Shown one piece after another: positions 21,500 through 32,239 of a stretch of DNA of 64,000 nucleotides. The translations under genes and the position numbers were made by a program. This DNA comes from Proteles cristata cristata (taxonomy: Eukaryota > Chordata > Mammalia > Carnivora > Hyaenidae): contig JAESUZ010005539.1 in the NCBI GenBank assembly GCA_017311185.1, positions 744,001 through 808,000 of the forward strand. The letters run 5' to 3'. Position 1 is the first letter of the stretch, and each line of letters opens with the position of its first letter. The notes beneath the pieces were generated by a model that searched no databases, was not told the DNA's origin, and saw only the letters and a program-made list of their open reading frames with translations.

Positions 21500-21840
21500 G
21501 CTAGGGTGGCTTCGGAAGCAACGTATCTTCTCTGAGTTCTGCAGCCTGAAAGTCCAAGATCCAGGCTTGGCAGGGGCAGGTTCTGGTGAGGCCGCTCTCT
21601 TTCCTTCTCACTGTGTTCTCTCATGGCCTTTTCTCTGAGTGCGTTCATGGAGAGAGACTTCAGGCATCTCTTCCTCTTCTTATAAGGTTACGAGCCCTAT
21701 CAGCTTCGAGCTCCATCCTTAGGACCTCATCTAACCTTAATTAACTCCCTCAGTGGCTCCTTCTCACATGTAATCACATCGGAAGTTAGGACATCAACAT
21801 AGGAATTGGGGGCGGGGTACATAAGTCAATCCATTGCAGC
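21500..21840 (+). repeat. Old interspersed repeat, same family as at 36015
   Basis: The order 'agtccaagatccaggcttgg', 'gcaggttctggtgaggccgc', 'ccttctcactgtgttctctc', 'cttcttataaggttacgagc' and 'gtacataagtcaatccattg' matches an old mammalian interspersed repeat familiar from many genomes. I cannot give its family name with certainty. A related copy lies at 36015-36380. No coding remnant. Confidence 0.65.
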
Positions 21841-22169
21841 CTAATCCGTTGTGTCCCCAGGAGTGACAGCCATTAACCTTGTAGTTCCTGGGTCATGAGG
21901 ACATCTAGGGGTCCTGGGGGAAGGGTTAGGGTATTGTGGCAGTGGGCATAGGAGCTCAGAAATGAGGCCACTTACCTTGCTGGCATGGATGTGTTTTAAC
22001 TTCTAACAACTGGCGAGGCTTCGCCTGCACAGCCCAGATGAACGCCAGCCTTGTATGGCCCCGCGAGACAGCGTGGAACAGTGTGTGACCAGTTGTATGG
22101 TGTAACCAGGAGCGGAACCTTTCAGAACACAGAAATCAGGTAGGGGTCCATGGTGATGGGAGAGGCTTT
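21841..22169. other. Unique noncoding stretch
   Basis: Nothing recognisable. Confidence 0.45.
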
Positions 22170-22424
22170 GAAAGTGAAGGCTGAGGGGCGCCTGGGTGGC
22201 TCAGTCGGTTAAGCGTCCGACTTTCGCTTAGGTCATGATCTCGCGGTTCGTGGGTTCGAGCCCGCGTCGGGCTCTGTGCTGACTGCCAGCTCAGAGCCTG
22301 GAGCCTGTTTCAGTCTGTGAGTCCCTCTCTCTCTGACCCTCCCCTGCTCACGCTGTCACTCTCTCTCTCCTAGAAATAAATAAAAATTAAAAAAAAATAA
22401 AATAAAAAAGAAAGTGAAGGCTGA
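22170..22424 (+). mobile_element. Young felid SINE with perfect 15-base TSD
   Basis: Nearly intact SINE with a 15-base perfect duplication (GAAAGTGAAGGCTGA) at 22170-22184 and 22410-22424. It has the markers of a young subfamily: ACTTTCGCTTAGGTCATGAT, the extra GACTGCCAGCTC after GCTCTGTGCT, and a CTCCTAGAAATAAATAAA tail start. A-box and B-box (GGTTCGTGGGTTCGAGCCC) are well kept, so pol III transcription was possible at insertion. Confidence 0.97.
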
Positions 22425-22629
22425 ATATTCGCTTTTAAGAGTAGTGGAGCTCAGTGCGTGCGTGGTCCACGGCTGCCTTTCGAGAGAGTGACTTGGTTAT
22501 TTATTTTTCCCCCCTTGGACTAACTATCTTGTCTTGATGGGCATAAAGGGAGTAGCTGCCTTGAGCATCAAAGTCCTCATTACTAACCAGAGGGAGGCAC
22601 TTCTCTCCTCTCTCTCAAGCCCAACCTTA

Positions 22630-22950
22630 TCTGGAGGGACCTCTGTCCCCAGAGCTGTAAAACAAGCTCTTTTTCTAAGCTAACGGTGCACAATAGTGTC
22701 AAATTATGTATAATGATTTTGTAATGTGAACTAATGCCACCAGGGACCTCGTGCAAAGTACCACTTTCATTAAACTTATCCAGCAACAGGGTCTGAATAC
22801 GAATTTAGAGGCGGTGGCGGCGGGAAATCGCCAAGGCACATTTGTTTTAAGCATGTGCCGCAGGTCGTCTGTGCAAACAGCCACTGGGCAGGAATCATCG
22901 GCACATTGGGTTTCTTGGCATGGCTGCGGGCTGAGGTGAGAGGGACGTAT
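22630..22950. promoter_or_regulatory. Candidate conserved noncoding element
   Basis: Repeat-free. Key words: GTCAAATTATGTATAATGATTTTG, TGAACTAATGCC, TTTCATTAAACTTATCC, CGAATTTAGAGG and TTTGTTTTAAGC. No exon or frame. Together with the next two blocks it forms a 1.2-kb repeat-free stretch. Confidence 0.33.
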
Positions 22951-23039
22951 TTCCCCCCACCCCTTCACCCCAGGACCTCAAGCCTGGTGGGGTTGCAAGC
23001 CAGCAGGGACCGGCGCTGCTCACCCCTCTTTGTTCCAGA

Positions 23040-23850
23040 CTTGCTCCGAATGCCATTCTGATGCACCGGCAAGGGCATCCGGGCCTCGCCTCAGAATTAA
23101 TGAGACCTCCAATTACGTTCATTTGCTTCAAGGAATCGTAGCCAGCAACAACCCCCACATTTCAGAGTGTCCCCACCTCCTCTGTGTTCTTTTGGAACAA
23201 GCAGCTAATTATAAGAAAGTCATACCCGAGGAGGACACGTGGAAGAGACCTCAGAAGGGAATAACGGAGGAAACGTCACCTCTCTACCCCGGTGTCCTGT
23301 CCACGGGCCCCACTTCGGAAGCCTGCCTCGCCTTCTCTGTGACCTGATAGAGCTACGCTCTGCGTGTGTCCAGGGCCACCACCACCGAGAGATGAGAGAG
23401 AAGACATTACTAATCAAAACGCACCCATGCCACTTTTCCGACTCTGCTAATCTTAATTGAATCAATCTCCCAGCCTCTCTTGACAGTGAACGATTGCTCA
23501 AATCTGGGAGGCCAGGCTAGACACGACTCCTAGGAGAAAAAAAATCTTCCTTAATCATTAATTTGTCCATTCCCTCCTATTTGGCCCCATTCTTCACTGT
23601 CTCCGCGGTGCACCGCCCGCCACCTACCCGTGTTAGTAATCACCCGTAAGTGCTCTTCCCAATCCGCTCACAGGACTGGGAAACCAATTTGCTGGAAGAG
23701 GATGGAACAGAGCAGCCCCCACCCTCTCTCTCTTTGGTGTGCTTTCTCTCCCTTCTTCTATGAAGTCTCGCTGAGCTTTAATTAAGTCCAATGAGGTCAC
23801 TAGTACCATTTTCTGGACACATCGGTAAACAGGTATAGAGCAGGCATTTC
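23040..23850. promoter_or_regulatory. Candidate conserved noncoding elements
   Basis: Two denser parts. 23085-23220 has CAGAATTAATGAGACC, CCAATTACGTTCATTTGC and GCTAATTATAAG. 23395-23850 has CATTACTAATCAAAACG, GCTAATCTTAATTGAATC, CCTTAATCATTAATTTGTCC, GTTAGTAATCACCCG and GCTTTAATTAAGTCCAATGAGG. Repeat-free, with TAATTA and ATTGA cores throughout. Likely homeodomain-rich regulatory DNA by appearance. Confidence 0.38.
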
Positions 23851-24159
23851 CCAGAAGCCGAAACTACTGCAGAAGACATTGGTTTTAGGGAAATCATCCG
23901 AAGGTGAGGCTAGAACCCTATCCTGGTGGGATCAGACGATAGAACTGTAGTATTTTTGATAGGTCTCTCAAAAGAAAAAGGACTTCTTAGTCCTCTGGAC
24001 TTAAAAGTTAGTCTTCAGAAACTTCTCTCTCTCTCTGTTCTTTTTTTCCCCCAAATTATCCAGAGACCCCAGACTCTATAGATTTCACTGCTGTTTTTGT
24101 CTTTCTTATAATGCCTGTAATGGTTACTGCGAAATATGCATGAGGTACAAGATGAGATT
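23851..24159. other. Unique noncoding stretch
   Basis: Contains a short TC run (24020-24040). No gene or named repeat. Confidence 0.45.
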
Positions 24160-24780
24160 AAAGTAGAGCAAGGGAATTTGTCACCGACTGCCATCACCTC
24201 TGCCTTGGACTATTGCAGGAGAGTGCTAACCGGTCTCCTGGCTTCTATCTGCCTTCCCGCACTCTGTCGTCCATACTCCAAGAGGAGAGTGATCCTTTTT
24301 AAAAAGTTCTGCTCCTCTGCTTACATTTTCTTAAGCTTTCCGTCTCCCTTGGAGTTCAAGCCCAAATCTTTCCATGGGTCTGGCCCCCAGGGACCTCTCT
24401 GGTCTCGTCTATTACTCTCTTTCTTACCCATTCCCCTCCAGCCACCCTCGCCATCCTGGTGTCCCTTGAAGATGTCAACCTTGTCCCACCTCCGGTCTTT
24501 GCCCTGGCCAGATGGTCTCACCTCTGTTATCTGTGGGCCCCTTTCCCTGACTTCACTCAGGCCTCTAATTAAATGGCCACTTAATGGAGAAGACATTCCC
24601 TGACCATCCTGTTTGATAAATTGCCCCGTCACTCTACTTTATTTTTCTGTGTAGCAGTTGTTCTCATCTGATCTATTACTCTTGTGTTTTCTGTCTCTGC
24701 CACTGGATAGTAAACTCCACGAGAGGATGCGCCACCGCGTAGTAGATGTTCATTAAATATTTGTTTAATCACTGACGGTT
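24160..24780 (+). mobile_element. L2 LINE 3' region, about 620 bases
   Basis: Long forward L2: 'ttggactattgcaggagagt', 'gctaaccggtctcctggctt', 'gagagtgatcctttttaaaa', 'ccctgaccatcctgtttgat', 'gtaaactccacgagaggatg' and the end 'tgttcattaaatatttgttt'. It covers the end of the reverse-transcriptase ORF and the 3' UTR, with no intact frame. Ancient and inactive. Confidence 0.93.
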
Positions 24781-24789
24781 ATCCTGGAG

Positions 24790-25390
24790 ACAGGATTCAC
24801 CGCGAAGACTTTAATGACTTGGGACTGCATAAGGCAAATTATCATAATTTCAAAATTCATAAGATGTCCTTTAAAATGTTTCATATTGATCTTGAATTTC
24901 CCATTAACAAAGATGGGAAAAGTCCACAACGGACTCTCTCTGTTAATAAGAACAGTTAGCAGTGTTTGGAGCCAGGCCAGACATGGTGGCTGTCACTCTG
25001 GCTTTCCAACCCAACGCCGTCCCTACTTGGGAGTAAGCATCTTCCGCCAGACAGCCTATCTCTGTAGTCGAGTCCAGGTTCTCAACCCAAGGTGGGTTGC
25101 TCGTCACAGGTGGATTTATTGTAGCCTCGTGGATCGCTCCCTGGCCCGTACAGGCCAGCTCCCCCAAGGCTCCTCTGAGTATAAATGCCAGGTGGCAAAA
25201 CAAATAAACGCACTGTTCTCTTGTGCCATAAATCGGTCCCAGCCTCACTCATGGGGCTGGAGTCAAGTCTGATTTATGCGGTTCGTGAGATTTATAGCAG
25301 AGTCCTTTAACATAAAAAATAAAACCTCCCAAACATGAGTTCTTATGCATAAATTCCAGAGCTAGCAAATGCTTGGAAACTTGTGTTTTC
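24790..25390. promoter_or_regulatory. Candidate conserved noncoding element, TTTATG-rich
   Basis: Repeat-free. 5' part: GGCAAATTATCATAATTTC and CCCATTAACAAAGATGGG. 3' part: GTGGATTTATTGTAGCC, GAGTATAAATGCC, ACAAATAAACGCAC, GTGCCATAAATCGG, GATTTATGCGGTTC, GATTTATAGCAG and GCATAAATTCC. The repeated TTTATG/CATAAA/TTTATAG words suit posterior HOX or CDX-type sites. No coding frame. Confidence 0.38.
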
Positions 25391-25899
25391 TTTAGATGAT
25401 GCTGAACACGCCGGCCCCAGCTGAGGGATCATTTGAGGTGGAAGCCTTCGCTACGGTGGTCTCAGTAGAGAACGGCGGCTGTTGAGGGTGGCCAACTTTG
25501 CGCTTCCTGTAGAGTAGGGACTGAGTAACAGTCTGTGGATTTCTTGTTAAAATTGGGGTCCCTGCTCAGTGTGCTGAAGAGTAGCTTCAGTCTGACCCCT
25601 CCTGTGGGAAGGCTGGACTTAAGATTTTGTGTGGGAACAGTTGACATCATGGGCAGACACTGCCTCTACTTCAGTGGCCCTGGTGAGCTAGGTGGACACG
25701 GGTGGAGGAGGGGTGTAGCTGTGCACGAGGTTGCCATTTTTAGGCCTCAGTTTCTCTATCAATAAAAATAAGACACTAGACTACTAGAGAGCTAATTATG
25801 GAGATGCCCTTTTGTATTTTATTTTATGATTCTGTGCTCTAGAAGGAAAGGACTATTTCCCAATATTTCTTTTCCTCCTTTCCTCCCGCCTTCCAAGAG
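25391..25899. other. Unique noncoding stretch
   Basis: A fragment at 25735-25775 ('aggcctcagtttctctatca') resembles a short MIR piece. Otherwise nothing is seen. Confidence 0.45.
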
Positions 25900-26640
25900 G
25901 GTTTAGTGCAGGGAGGAATGCCCCTATATTTGTTGAATAGAATTTGATTTTTTATCCCAATAAAAATGGCTTGTGAGAATGAAAATAATTCTTCATTTGA
26001 CTTAGTGTGCATATGCATTTGAGTAATTCCCCAGGATTCCTGAAAATAAAACCGTAAAATGAAGCGACACTTCTTCATGCCTAAAATTTGGTAGATTTTT
26101 GAGATATTTGGCTATTTAAAAATTCATATTTTACTTCTTCAGGGCTGATAGGTGTCATTTTGAAAGCAGTTGGCTGTTTGGGTGTTTTCTACCACTCAAA
26201 GAATGATAAATCTCACCATATGGATGCTTATGTGAAATATATATATATTTTCCTGTTTAGGTGACAGTTTTAGGATCCTTCTAAGCAGTGATAAAAAACT
26301 CGCAGTTATAATGTGTGATCATTTTGCCTTTCATTATAATGCAGAATTTCTCCATGCAAAATCAGGCCAAGATGTAAGCCTAAACCCAGGGGCAAAATTC
26401 ATTCATTATGCATGTACATTATTCCCCCAAATATTGATAATACTTTTCATAATAATTATTTTACATATATTAGCTCTTGCTGCTATATTAGTATTAAAGA
26501 TACCTTTATTAATCTTGAATATTTTGCTGAATAATAAATAGGATCTCAGAGGCTTGAGTTAAAAGCTGCTCTTAGCTAGAATGCTGTAAATCAGTTGTTT
26601 TATGAATAAAATTGGCTCCCATATTTTTTTCCTCAGGATT
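25900..26640. promoter_or_regulatory. Candidate conserved noncoding element, AT-rich
   Basis: A long AT-rich block with no repeat signature except a short TA run (26238-26250). Words: GTGTGCATATGCATTTGAG, GAGTAATTCC, TTTCATTATAATGCAG, CATTCATTATGCATGTAC, TTGATAATACTTTTCATAATAATT and CCTTTATTAATCTTG. The ATGCAT and ATAATTA words are typical of POU and homeodomain targets. Frames are short and not protein-like. Confidence 0.35.
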
Positions 26641-26861
26641 CCTTATTTAAATAATTTTCCCATTTATTGAATGTGTTTTCTTTTTTTTTTTGCTTGAGAC
26701 CCCCCCGCCACTCTCCCTCCTGGCTTTCTCTCCCAGTTGGAGAAAAATGCAAAATCACATAAACCTTTTTCTAAACCCTCACAGTCAGAACGGGCAAACA
26801 CTCTGCATTATTTAGCAGGTAATAGGCATTTTCATCCCAGTGAAGCTCTCCTGCAGCTTGG

Positions 26862-27094
26862 TTTTCTTTTCTTCTCTTCTCTTCTCTTCTCTTTCTTTCT
26901 TTCTTTTCTTTCTTTCTTTCTTTTCTTTTCTTTTCTTTTCTTTTCTTTTCTTTTCTTTTCTTTTCTTTTCTTCTCTGTTCTTTTCTTTTCTTTTCTTTTC
27001 TTCTCTGTTCTCTTCTCTTTCCTTCCTTTACTCTTCCTTCCCCTCTCCCTCTCTTTCTTTCTTCCTTTCTTTCTTTCTTGCTTGCTTGCTTGCT
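26862..27094. repeat. Polypyrimidine tract, (TTTTC)n and relatives
   Basis: About 230 bases of almost pure C and T on the plus strand, moving from TTCTC to TTTC to TTTTC, with two similar TTCTCTGTTC interruptions (about 26970 and 27001), then TTCC and TTGC units. Mirror-symmetric segments could form triplex DNA. Length probably varies between individuals. Confidence 0.98.
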
Positions 27095-27300
27095 AACAGA
27101 TAGACAACAAATATTGAGAGCTAACTATTTACAAGGCTTTCAAATACTAGCTCACTAAGTCTCACCCAGTTAGTGGCAGTTCTCCATTTTCCATACACTG
27201 AAACTAAGGTTTGGAGAGATTCGGGTCACTTAGCTGGCAAGGGGTGGAGTCAGGATTTGGGCTCAGGCTGGTCTAACTCCAGAGCCCGTGCAGGACTGTC
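27095..27300 (-). repeat. MIR SINE
   Basis: Reversed MIR directly after the pyrimidine tract: 'aatattgagagctaactatt', 'caaggctttcaaatactagc', 'ccatacactgaaactaaggt', 'ggggtggagtcaggatttgg' and 'ctaactccagagcccgtgca'. Confidence 0.88.
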
Positions 27301-28019
27301 TCGGAATCCAACGCCAGAGAATGGTGTTCGTGCGGCGCCACAGAAGGGGCCAGGCCATGACATCTGGCCTTGTAGGTGGGGAACCCTGTGCTGTCTTTGG
27401 TGGGTAAAGGGGGACATGGAAAGGGACAAAAGTGGCTGTTTGTAAGGACAAGCTTGGACATGACACACATCACCATGCAGTGGTCTCTCTCTCTTGTGCA
27501 GTTCGGCAAATATGTCTTTTGATTGCATCAGTGAGCAAGGAAAGCTCGTATCTTCTTAGATTTTCATAACCTCATCTTGAGCAGAGACCAAAGGCTGAGC
27601 CACTAGCGCCCACTCGGGCTGATTGACTTGGACTGATTGCCAGGAAGTAGACAGTGTCTGAGGGCAACATGATGGTGGATGGGGGTGCCCACCAGAGGCT
27701 GGGAACAGGGCCCCAGCAGCAGACATATTGGGTGTTGGCTCAACCTGGTCTAACGGTTGGCAGCTGCCTTTCTAAGGATTCACACAGGACACTTGGAATT
27801 ATGGGTGTCACATTCTACAGAGAAGAAGACTCCAGTGAGGGCGTGATTTTTTTCTGAAGTGATACAGGCCAGGAAGAGTGGAACACAGGCTCCTCAAAGG
27901 TCTGTGAGCTGCTTCTCTGTGGCGCATGTCTTCATTGCCCTGAGAGGGAGAAACAAGTTGGGATCCATTTTGCCGACAGCCCTACGCTTGGCTGTCATGA
28001 CCTTTGCCATGTGTGTCCT
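27301..28019. other. Unique noncoding stretch
   Basis: 27780-27880 faintly resembles MIR ('cattctacagagaagaagac'). No gene. Confidence 0.4.
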
Positions 28020-28165
28020 GTCTGTTCTCTCTGCCGGGATGTAAATCTCCTGGGAGCAGGAACTTGGCCTGACGTGGTTACTATATTATCCCAACACCCA
28101 GAACTGTGCCTGGCATTTGCTAAATCTCTGTTGAATGAGTGAATGCACGCATGAATGAATGGTTC
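28020..28165 (+). repeat. L2 LINE 3' end
   Basis: 'gatgtaaatctcctgggagc', 'aggaacttggcctgacgtgg', 'ccagaactgtgcctggcatt' and 'tctctgttgaatgagtgaat' are the forward L2 end ('ctccatgagggcagggac' through 'atttgttgaatgaa'). Confidence 0.9.
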
Positions 28166-28640
28166 TGATGAATTTCCCGGGACCTCCACTTTCCTTTGAG
28201 AACTCCCTGCACTCTCACCTCTGGCTCATCCTCTCCAAACTCCGACTTCTGGATCTGACCGCCTCGTGTGGTTCTGGATTTTCTTTCGTAATTCCTCTTA
28301 CATCTTCCAGTTTTGCCATTTAATCATGACCCACGTGTGTTCCTTGGGAACGGTCCAGGGCACAGAAACCTATTCCAGAAGTAATTTGTATTCCTAAATA
28401 TGGCCTCCTCAGCTCCCACAGCTAGGGGCGGCCTGGCTTAGTCAGGTTTTAGATATGCATATTATTATGTAAATGTACTTGAATTGAATATAATTTCCTT
28501 AAAAATATTTTCCAATGGAAAATAGATCTCCTCGCAGGAGGAACCTAGCCAGGCCGTACCTGAAGAAAGCCTCATTGTTTGTGTGAAGTGTGCATGAGAC
28601 ATGCCTGAATATGAGACATTTCAACAAGCTATTTTTAGAA
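28166..28640. other. Unique noncoding stretch, AT-rich end
   Basis: The interval 28435-28530 is AT-rich (GATATGCATATTATTATG, GAATTGAATATAATTTCC) and could be a small regulatory element. No gene. Confidence 0.4.
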
Positions 28641-28644
28641 TTAA

Positions 28645-28905
28645 TAATGACGCTAACAATAGCTGGAATTTATTGAATCCTTGCTAAGTGCCAAGCACTG
28701 AACTAAGCACTTTAAAGATGTTTTCTTATTTGAACTCTCCAACAACCCTAAGAGCGCTGACCATTGGTACCTGCAGATTGCGGATGAGTAAACTGAGGCA
28801 CAAGAGGGTTTGGGACGTGCCTCAAAGTCACCAAGCTTGAGGAAGGGCTGGCATCTAACACAGTCCGGGCTGCCTCCAAACTCCACTCCGAGGCCCTCTG
28901 CCATC
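28645..28905 (-). repeat. MIR SINE, near full length
   Basis: Reversed MIR with all blocks: 'ctggaatttattgaatcctt', 'gctaagtgccaagcactgaa', 'ctctccaacaaccctaagag', 'gatgagtaaactgaggcaca' and 'aacacagtccgggctgcctc'. Confidence 0.92.
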
Positions 28906-28969
28906 CTGATTCCAGGCACAGCTACCCCAACTCCGAATAATCTTCAATGGCATCTCAGAGGAAATGTTT

Positions 28970-29760
28970 AAGTAAATCTGAAGGATTAAGAACACAATGC
29001 ACAATATCTAATTCCCCTCCGTGCCTTTTGTTCCGTGATTCTGGCTGGGTCTGGTGCCTCTCTAAGGGATAACTTGGAGAAGCCAGATATTTCTGGCTAA
29101 CAAATGTGTGAAATAAATCAGAATATATCCCCAACTTTAACACGACACACAGAACCAGACTGATGAGCCTCTGGAGGGGCAATTCCAGGGAAGATTCTGT
29201 TTCTTTCTTTAAGGGGATGTTTGAAATCCCATGCACACGTGCACCCCACAGACTTTTTCTCCACGTGACTAATTCAGTCTCCTGTGACCTCTCTTTAGTG
29301 TGACGGGGATGCAGGGAACACAGCCTGCAGCTTCTGCCGACCCCAAACATTTAGTTACATAAATCACAGCACATTTTCGGACTTTGAGCATCCGGAATGA
29401 AAGACACTTTCTTGGGGAGACATTGATCAAACAGTCTACAGGTATCTGTGCATCGAGGGACATTAATCATCTCTGCATTATCTCGCCCACCAGTAGAATA
29501 TGTAAATGTGATTCCTGTCAATGATAAGAGGAAGTGAAATTATTCTTAGAGATGGGTCCATCTGGAGCTGTTGATACAATCTTACCTGAGACAATAGGTT
29601 GTAAAGATAAATTTTTTAGCATTACTAATCCAGTATTGCCAATCGCCATGGAGAATGGGGAAATTTAAAACCCAACGGAGGATGTACAGTCAAGGAAAGA
29701 GCGGAAAACAAACCCCAGGTTTGCTTTCATTCCTGCAATATTATTTGGCAACCTAGCAAG
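28970..29760. promoter_or_regulatory. Candidate conserved noncoding element
   Basis: Repeat-free. The best part is 29460-29740: ACATTAATCATCTC, GTCAATGATAAGAGG, GTTGATACAATC, AGATAAATTTTTTAGCATTACTAATCC and GCAATATTATTTGGC. GATAA words plus TAAT words in one block look enhancer-like. No coding frame. Confidence 0.33.
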
Positions 29761-30010
29761 AAAGATGCTTTCTGCATAGTTAAGGAGGGCATCTGGAAGG
29801 GTCTGGCTAGGCAGTCGGAGATTGTGTGCTGGAATACTTCACCCCAGCCAAAGGTTTTACTCTTAGCATACACAAGACAAAGGCCTCAAAGTCTCAAGTA
29901 GGACTTCCATTGTTTCCATGGAGTAGAAATTCAGGAATTTGATCTTCACAAAGAAATCTTCGTAGGCACTTCTGACTCATCGACTGCCTAGGGTTGGCAG
30001 AGAGTGTTCA
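29761..30010. other. Unique noncoding stretch
   Basis: Nothing recognisable. Confidence 0.45.
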
Positions 30011-30014
30011 GTGT

Positions 30015-30200
30015 GGAGAGGTACTAATGGGCATGGAGAGAGCTCACTGCAGAAGAAGATCCAGGGTTCTAACGCTAGCCATTCTTCTCAATAATTGTAA
30101 CTTTGGGCACCTTCCTTCCTCGCACTGGTTCAGTTGCATATAGATCTCATCCATAAAGTGACATGGACTGGATACAATGATGTCTTCTCCATGACAGGGT
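30015..30200 (+). repeat. MIR SINE fragment, diverged
   Basis: 'gaagaagatccagggttcta', 'acgctagccattcttctcaa', 'actttgggcaccttccttcc' and 'catccataaagtgacatgga' follow the forward MIR order. Confidence 0.6.
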
Positions 30201-31464
30201 GATGAGAGTCCTTCTTAGATGCTCCATCTTCTTCGTCAAGGTGAGACAGTTCACAAGTTCACCAGAGGACCTTGAGATGCTGAACTACAGAGGAGTCTCC
30301 TGAGTTTTCTATTGTGTGGCCACAGCGCCCAGCAACTTCGGGCTCTTGGTGCTGGTGATCTTGCGATGTGCCTTGTTATGAAAGAAGCTTCTGGAGGGGG
30401 GACATAGGAACAGGAATGAATACTATCTTCATAGAACTTACATCACTCAGGAATCCCTGGAGGCGAGAGGTTACCTGCAGGTTACAGAGAAGTAAACTGA
30501 GGTTTACTACTCCTTTCTTAGGCATGAATGCTAAACGTGTTTTGCTAAAATTCTCAGAATTCCAAGTTACTCTGGGAAGATTGCTGAAAATCAAAGGAAA
30601 GAGTGAGTTTTTAGGGTCCTCCCCACATTTTAACTGTCCGCTTCTCCTTTAAAATTGAATAACTAAAAGAAGAAACTGTTATTTTTTAGCTCCTGGCTGG
30701 AAAGGAGATGAAATGTTTGGATGGGCATGTGGATTATCTTTCTTAATAATTAAATTAATGATGGAATAGCATGAGAAGGGGTATTAAAGGATGCGAGAAA
30801 CTCTCCCTTGGACCTTTAAGAAAAGTCATACTAAATTATGACTGGGGGACTCCAAGAAAGATCACAGTAATTTCCTTCTGTGACGGCAGCTTCCAAAAGG
30901 TCAGAGATACTGTCTTCCCCCAAATCCTTAGCTCTCCTCAAATAACCCGTTATGAATCTGACATCCACTAATTTGCCTAAATGTCCCTTGAACTTGATGG
31001 GATAATGCGTTTCTCAACTTTGTCATCCCTGTGAAGGGTAACCGATGTCCCTCATGCTCTAAGGGCTGTCTACTTCATATTTCAGGAAAATGCAAGCATT
31101 TTTTCAACTCATTTATGTTATTTCCCTCTCTCATCATCCCTCATTCCAGAATTAGTAGTCTTTTTTTTTTTTTTTTTTTTTTAGCTTGCCCTCACATGAA
31201 AGTTTTTCTAGTCCTTGCCAATAATCTTAATTTCTTGTTGTCTTGCATCTACCATTCTGTTTAGTGGCGAGATTATCGGGTGGGAACACCATAATATCGT
31301 ACAATGACAAGATTATGCTTTTTGCCCACTCAGGAGACCAGATTCCCCAAATTTGTTCTGAAGATCTAGTTGGTCAAGTCCATATAGGAATTACCTGGAA
31401 AGAGCGTTTTGTTTAGGAAATTCAAGGTTGAAGTGGTAAATGATTCTAAATGTAGTAATGCAAG
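30201..31464. other. Unique noncoding stretch, 1.2 kb
   Basis: No gene is supported. A 22-base T run lies at 31161-31182. 30480-30500 ('agagaagtaaactgaggttt') may be a MIR core scrap. Confidence 0.45.
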
Positions 31465-31718
31465 TCTTCTCAGTGCCTTTTTTTTTTTTTTAATTTTTAA
31501 TGCTTTATTTATTTCTAGGAGATAGAGAGAGAGACAGCGTGAGCAGGGGAGGGTCAGAGAGAGAGGGAGTCACAGACTGAAACAGGCTCCAGGCTCCGAG
31601 CTGGCAGTCAGCACAGAGCCTGACGCGGGGCTCGAACCCACCAACCGCAAGTTCATGACCTAAGAGAAAGTCGGACGCTTAACCGACTAAGCCACCCAGG
31701 CGCCCCTCTTCTCAGTGC
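31465..31718 (-). mobile_element. Young felid SINE with perfect 12-base TSD
   Basis: Reversed SINE with a perfect duplication TCTTCTCAGTGC at 31465-31476 and 31707-31718. It carries the young-subfamily markers in reverse: TTTCTAGGAG, GAGCTGGCAGTCAGCACAGA, CCTAAGAGAAAGTCGGACGC and CGACTAAGCCACCC. Confidence 0.97.
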
Positions 31719-31995
31719 TTTTAATGGGCTAGCAATCTCTGGGACTTTCAAAGAATGGCACGGCAGGCCTTAGCATCTGCTGCATTTATTTAACCACAGA
31801 ATCCTCCTTTCTAAGCATACCTCTTATGAGGAGTGTCATGGAGCGTGTATTGGGGAAAGGCTAAGTTAAAAGTGCATGCCTGGGATGTGTTAAGAAAGTT
31901 TACGTAGCGTTTTCGAGTGGGACAATAGATTACATTAGTCCTCGATATTCCTTATGAGTTTAACAATTCATGATGACTTGTGAAAGGTACTTATT
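31719..31995. other. Unique noncoding stretch
   Basis: Nothing recognisable. It leads into the nested LINE-1 area. Confidence 0.4.
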
Positions 31996-32239
31996 AAAAA
32001 GATCATTTGTCGGGGCGCCTGGGTGGCTTAGTCGATTGAGTGTCTGACTTTGGCTCAGGTCATGGTCTCACAGTTCGTGAGTTTGAGCCCCCACATCAGG
32101 CTCTGTGCTGACAGCTCAGAGTCTGGAGCCTGCTTCCAACTATGTGTGTCCCTCTCTTTCTGCTCCTCCCCTGCTCATGTCTCTCTCTGTCCCTCAAAAA
32201 TAAATAAATGTTAAAATTTTTTTAAAAAAAAGATCGTTT
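31996..32239 (+). mobile_element. Felid tRNA-derived SINE
   Basis: Full SINE with 13-base duplications AAAAAGATCATTT (31996-32008) and AAAAAGATCGTTT (32227-32239), one mismatch. The head (GGCGCCTGGGTGGCTTAGTC) is intact but the body has several changes. Confidence 0.95.

Noticed and set aside
26737..27103. Leucine/phenylalanine/serine-rich frames that look like membrane proteins
   Set aside because: They are translations of the TTTTC tract.
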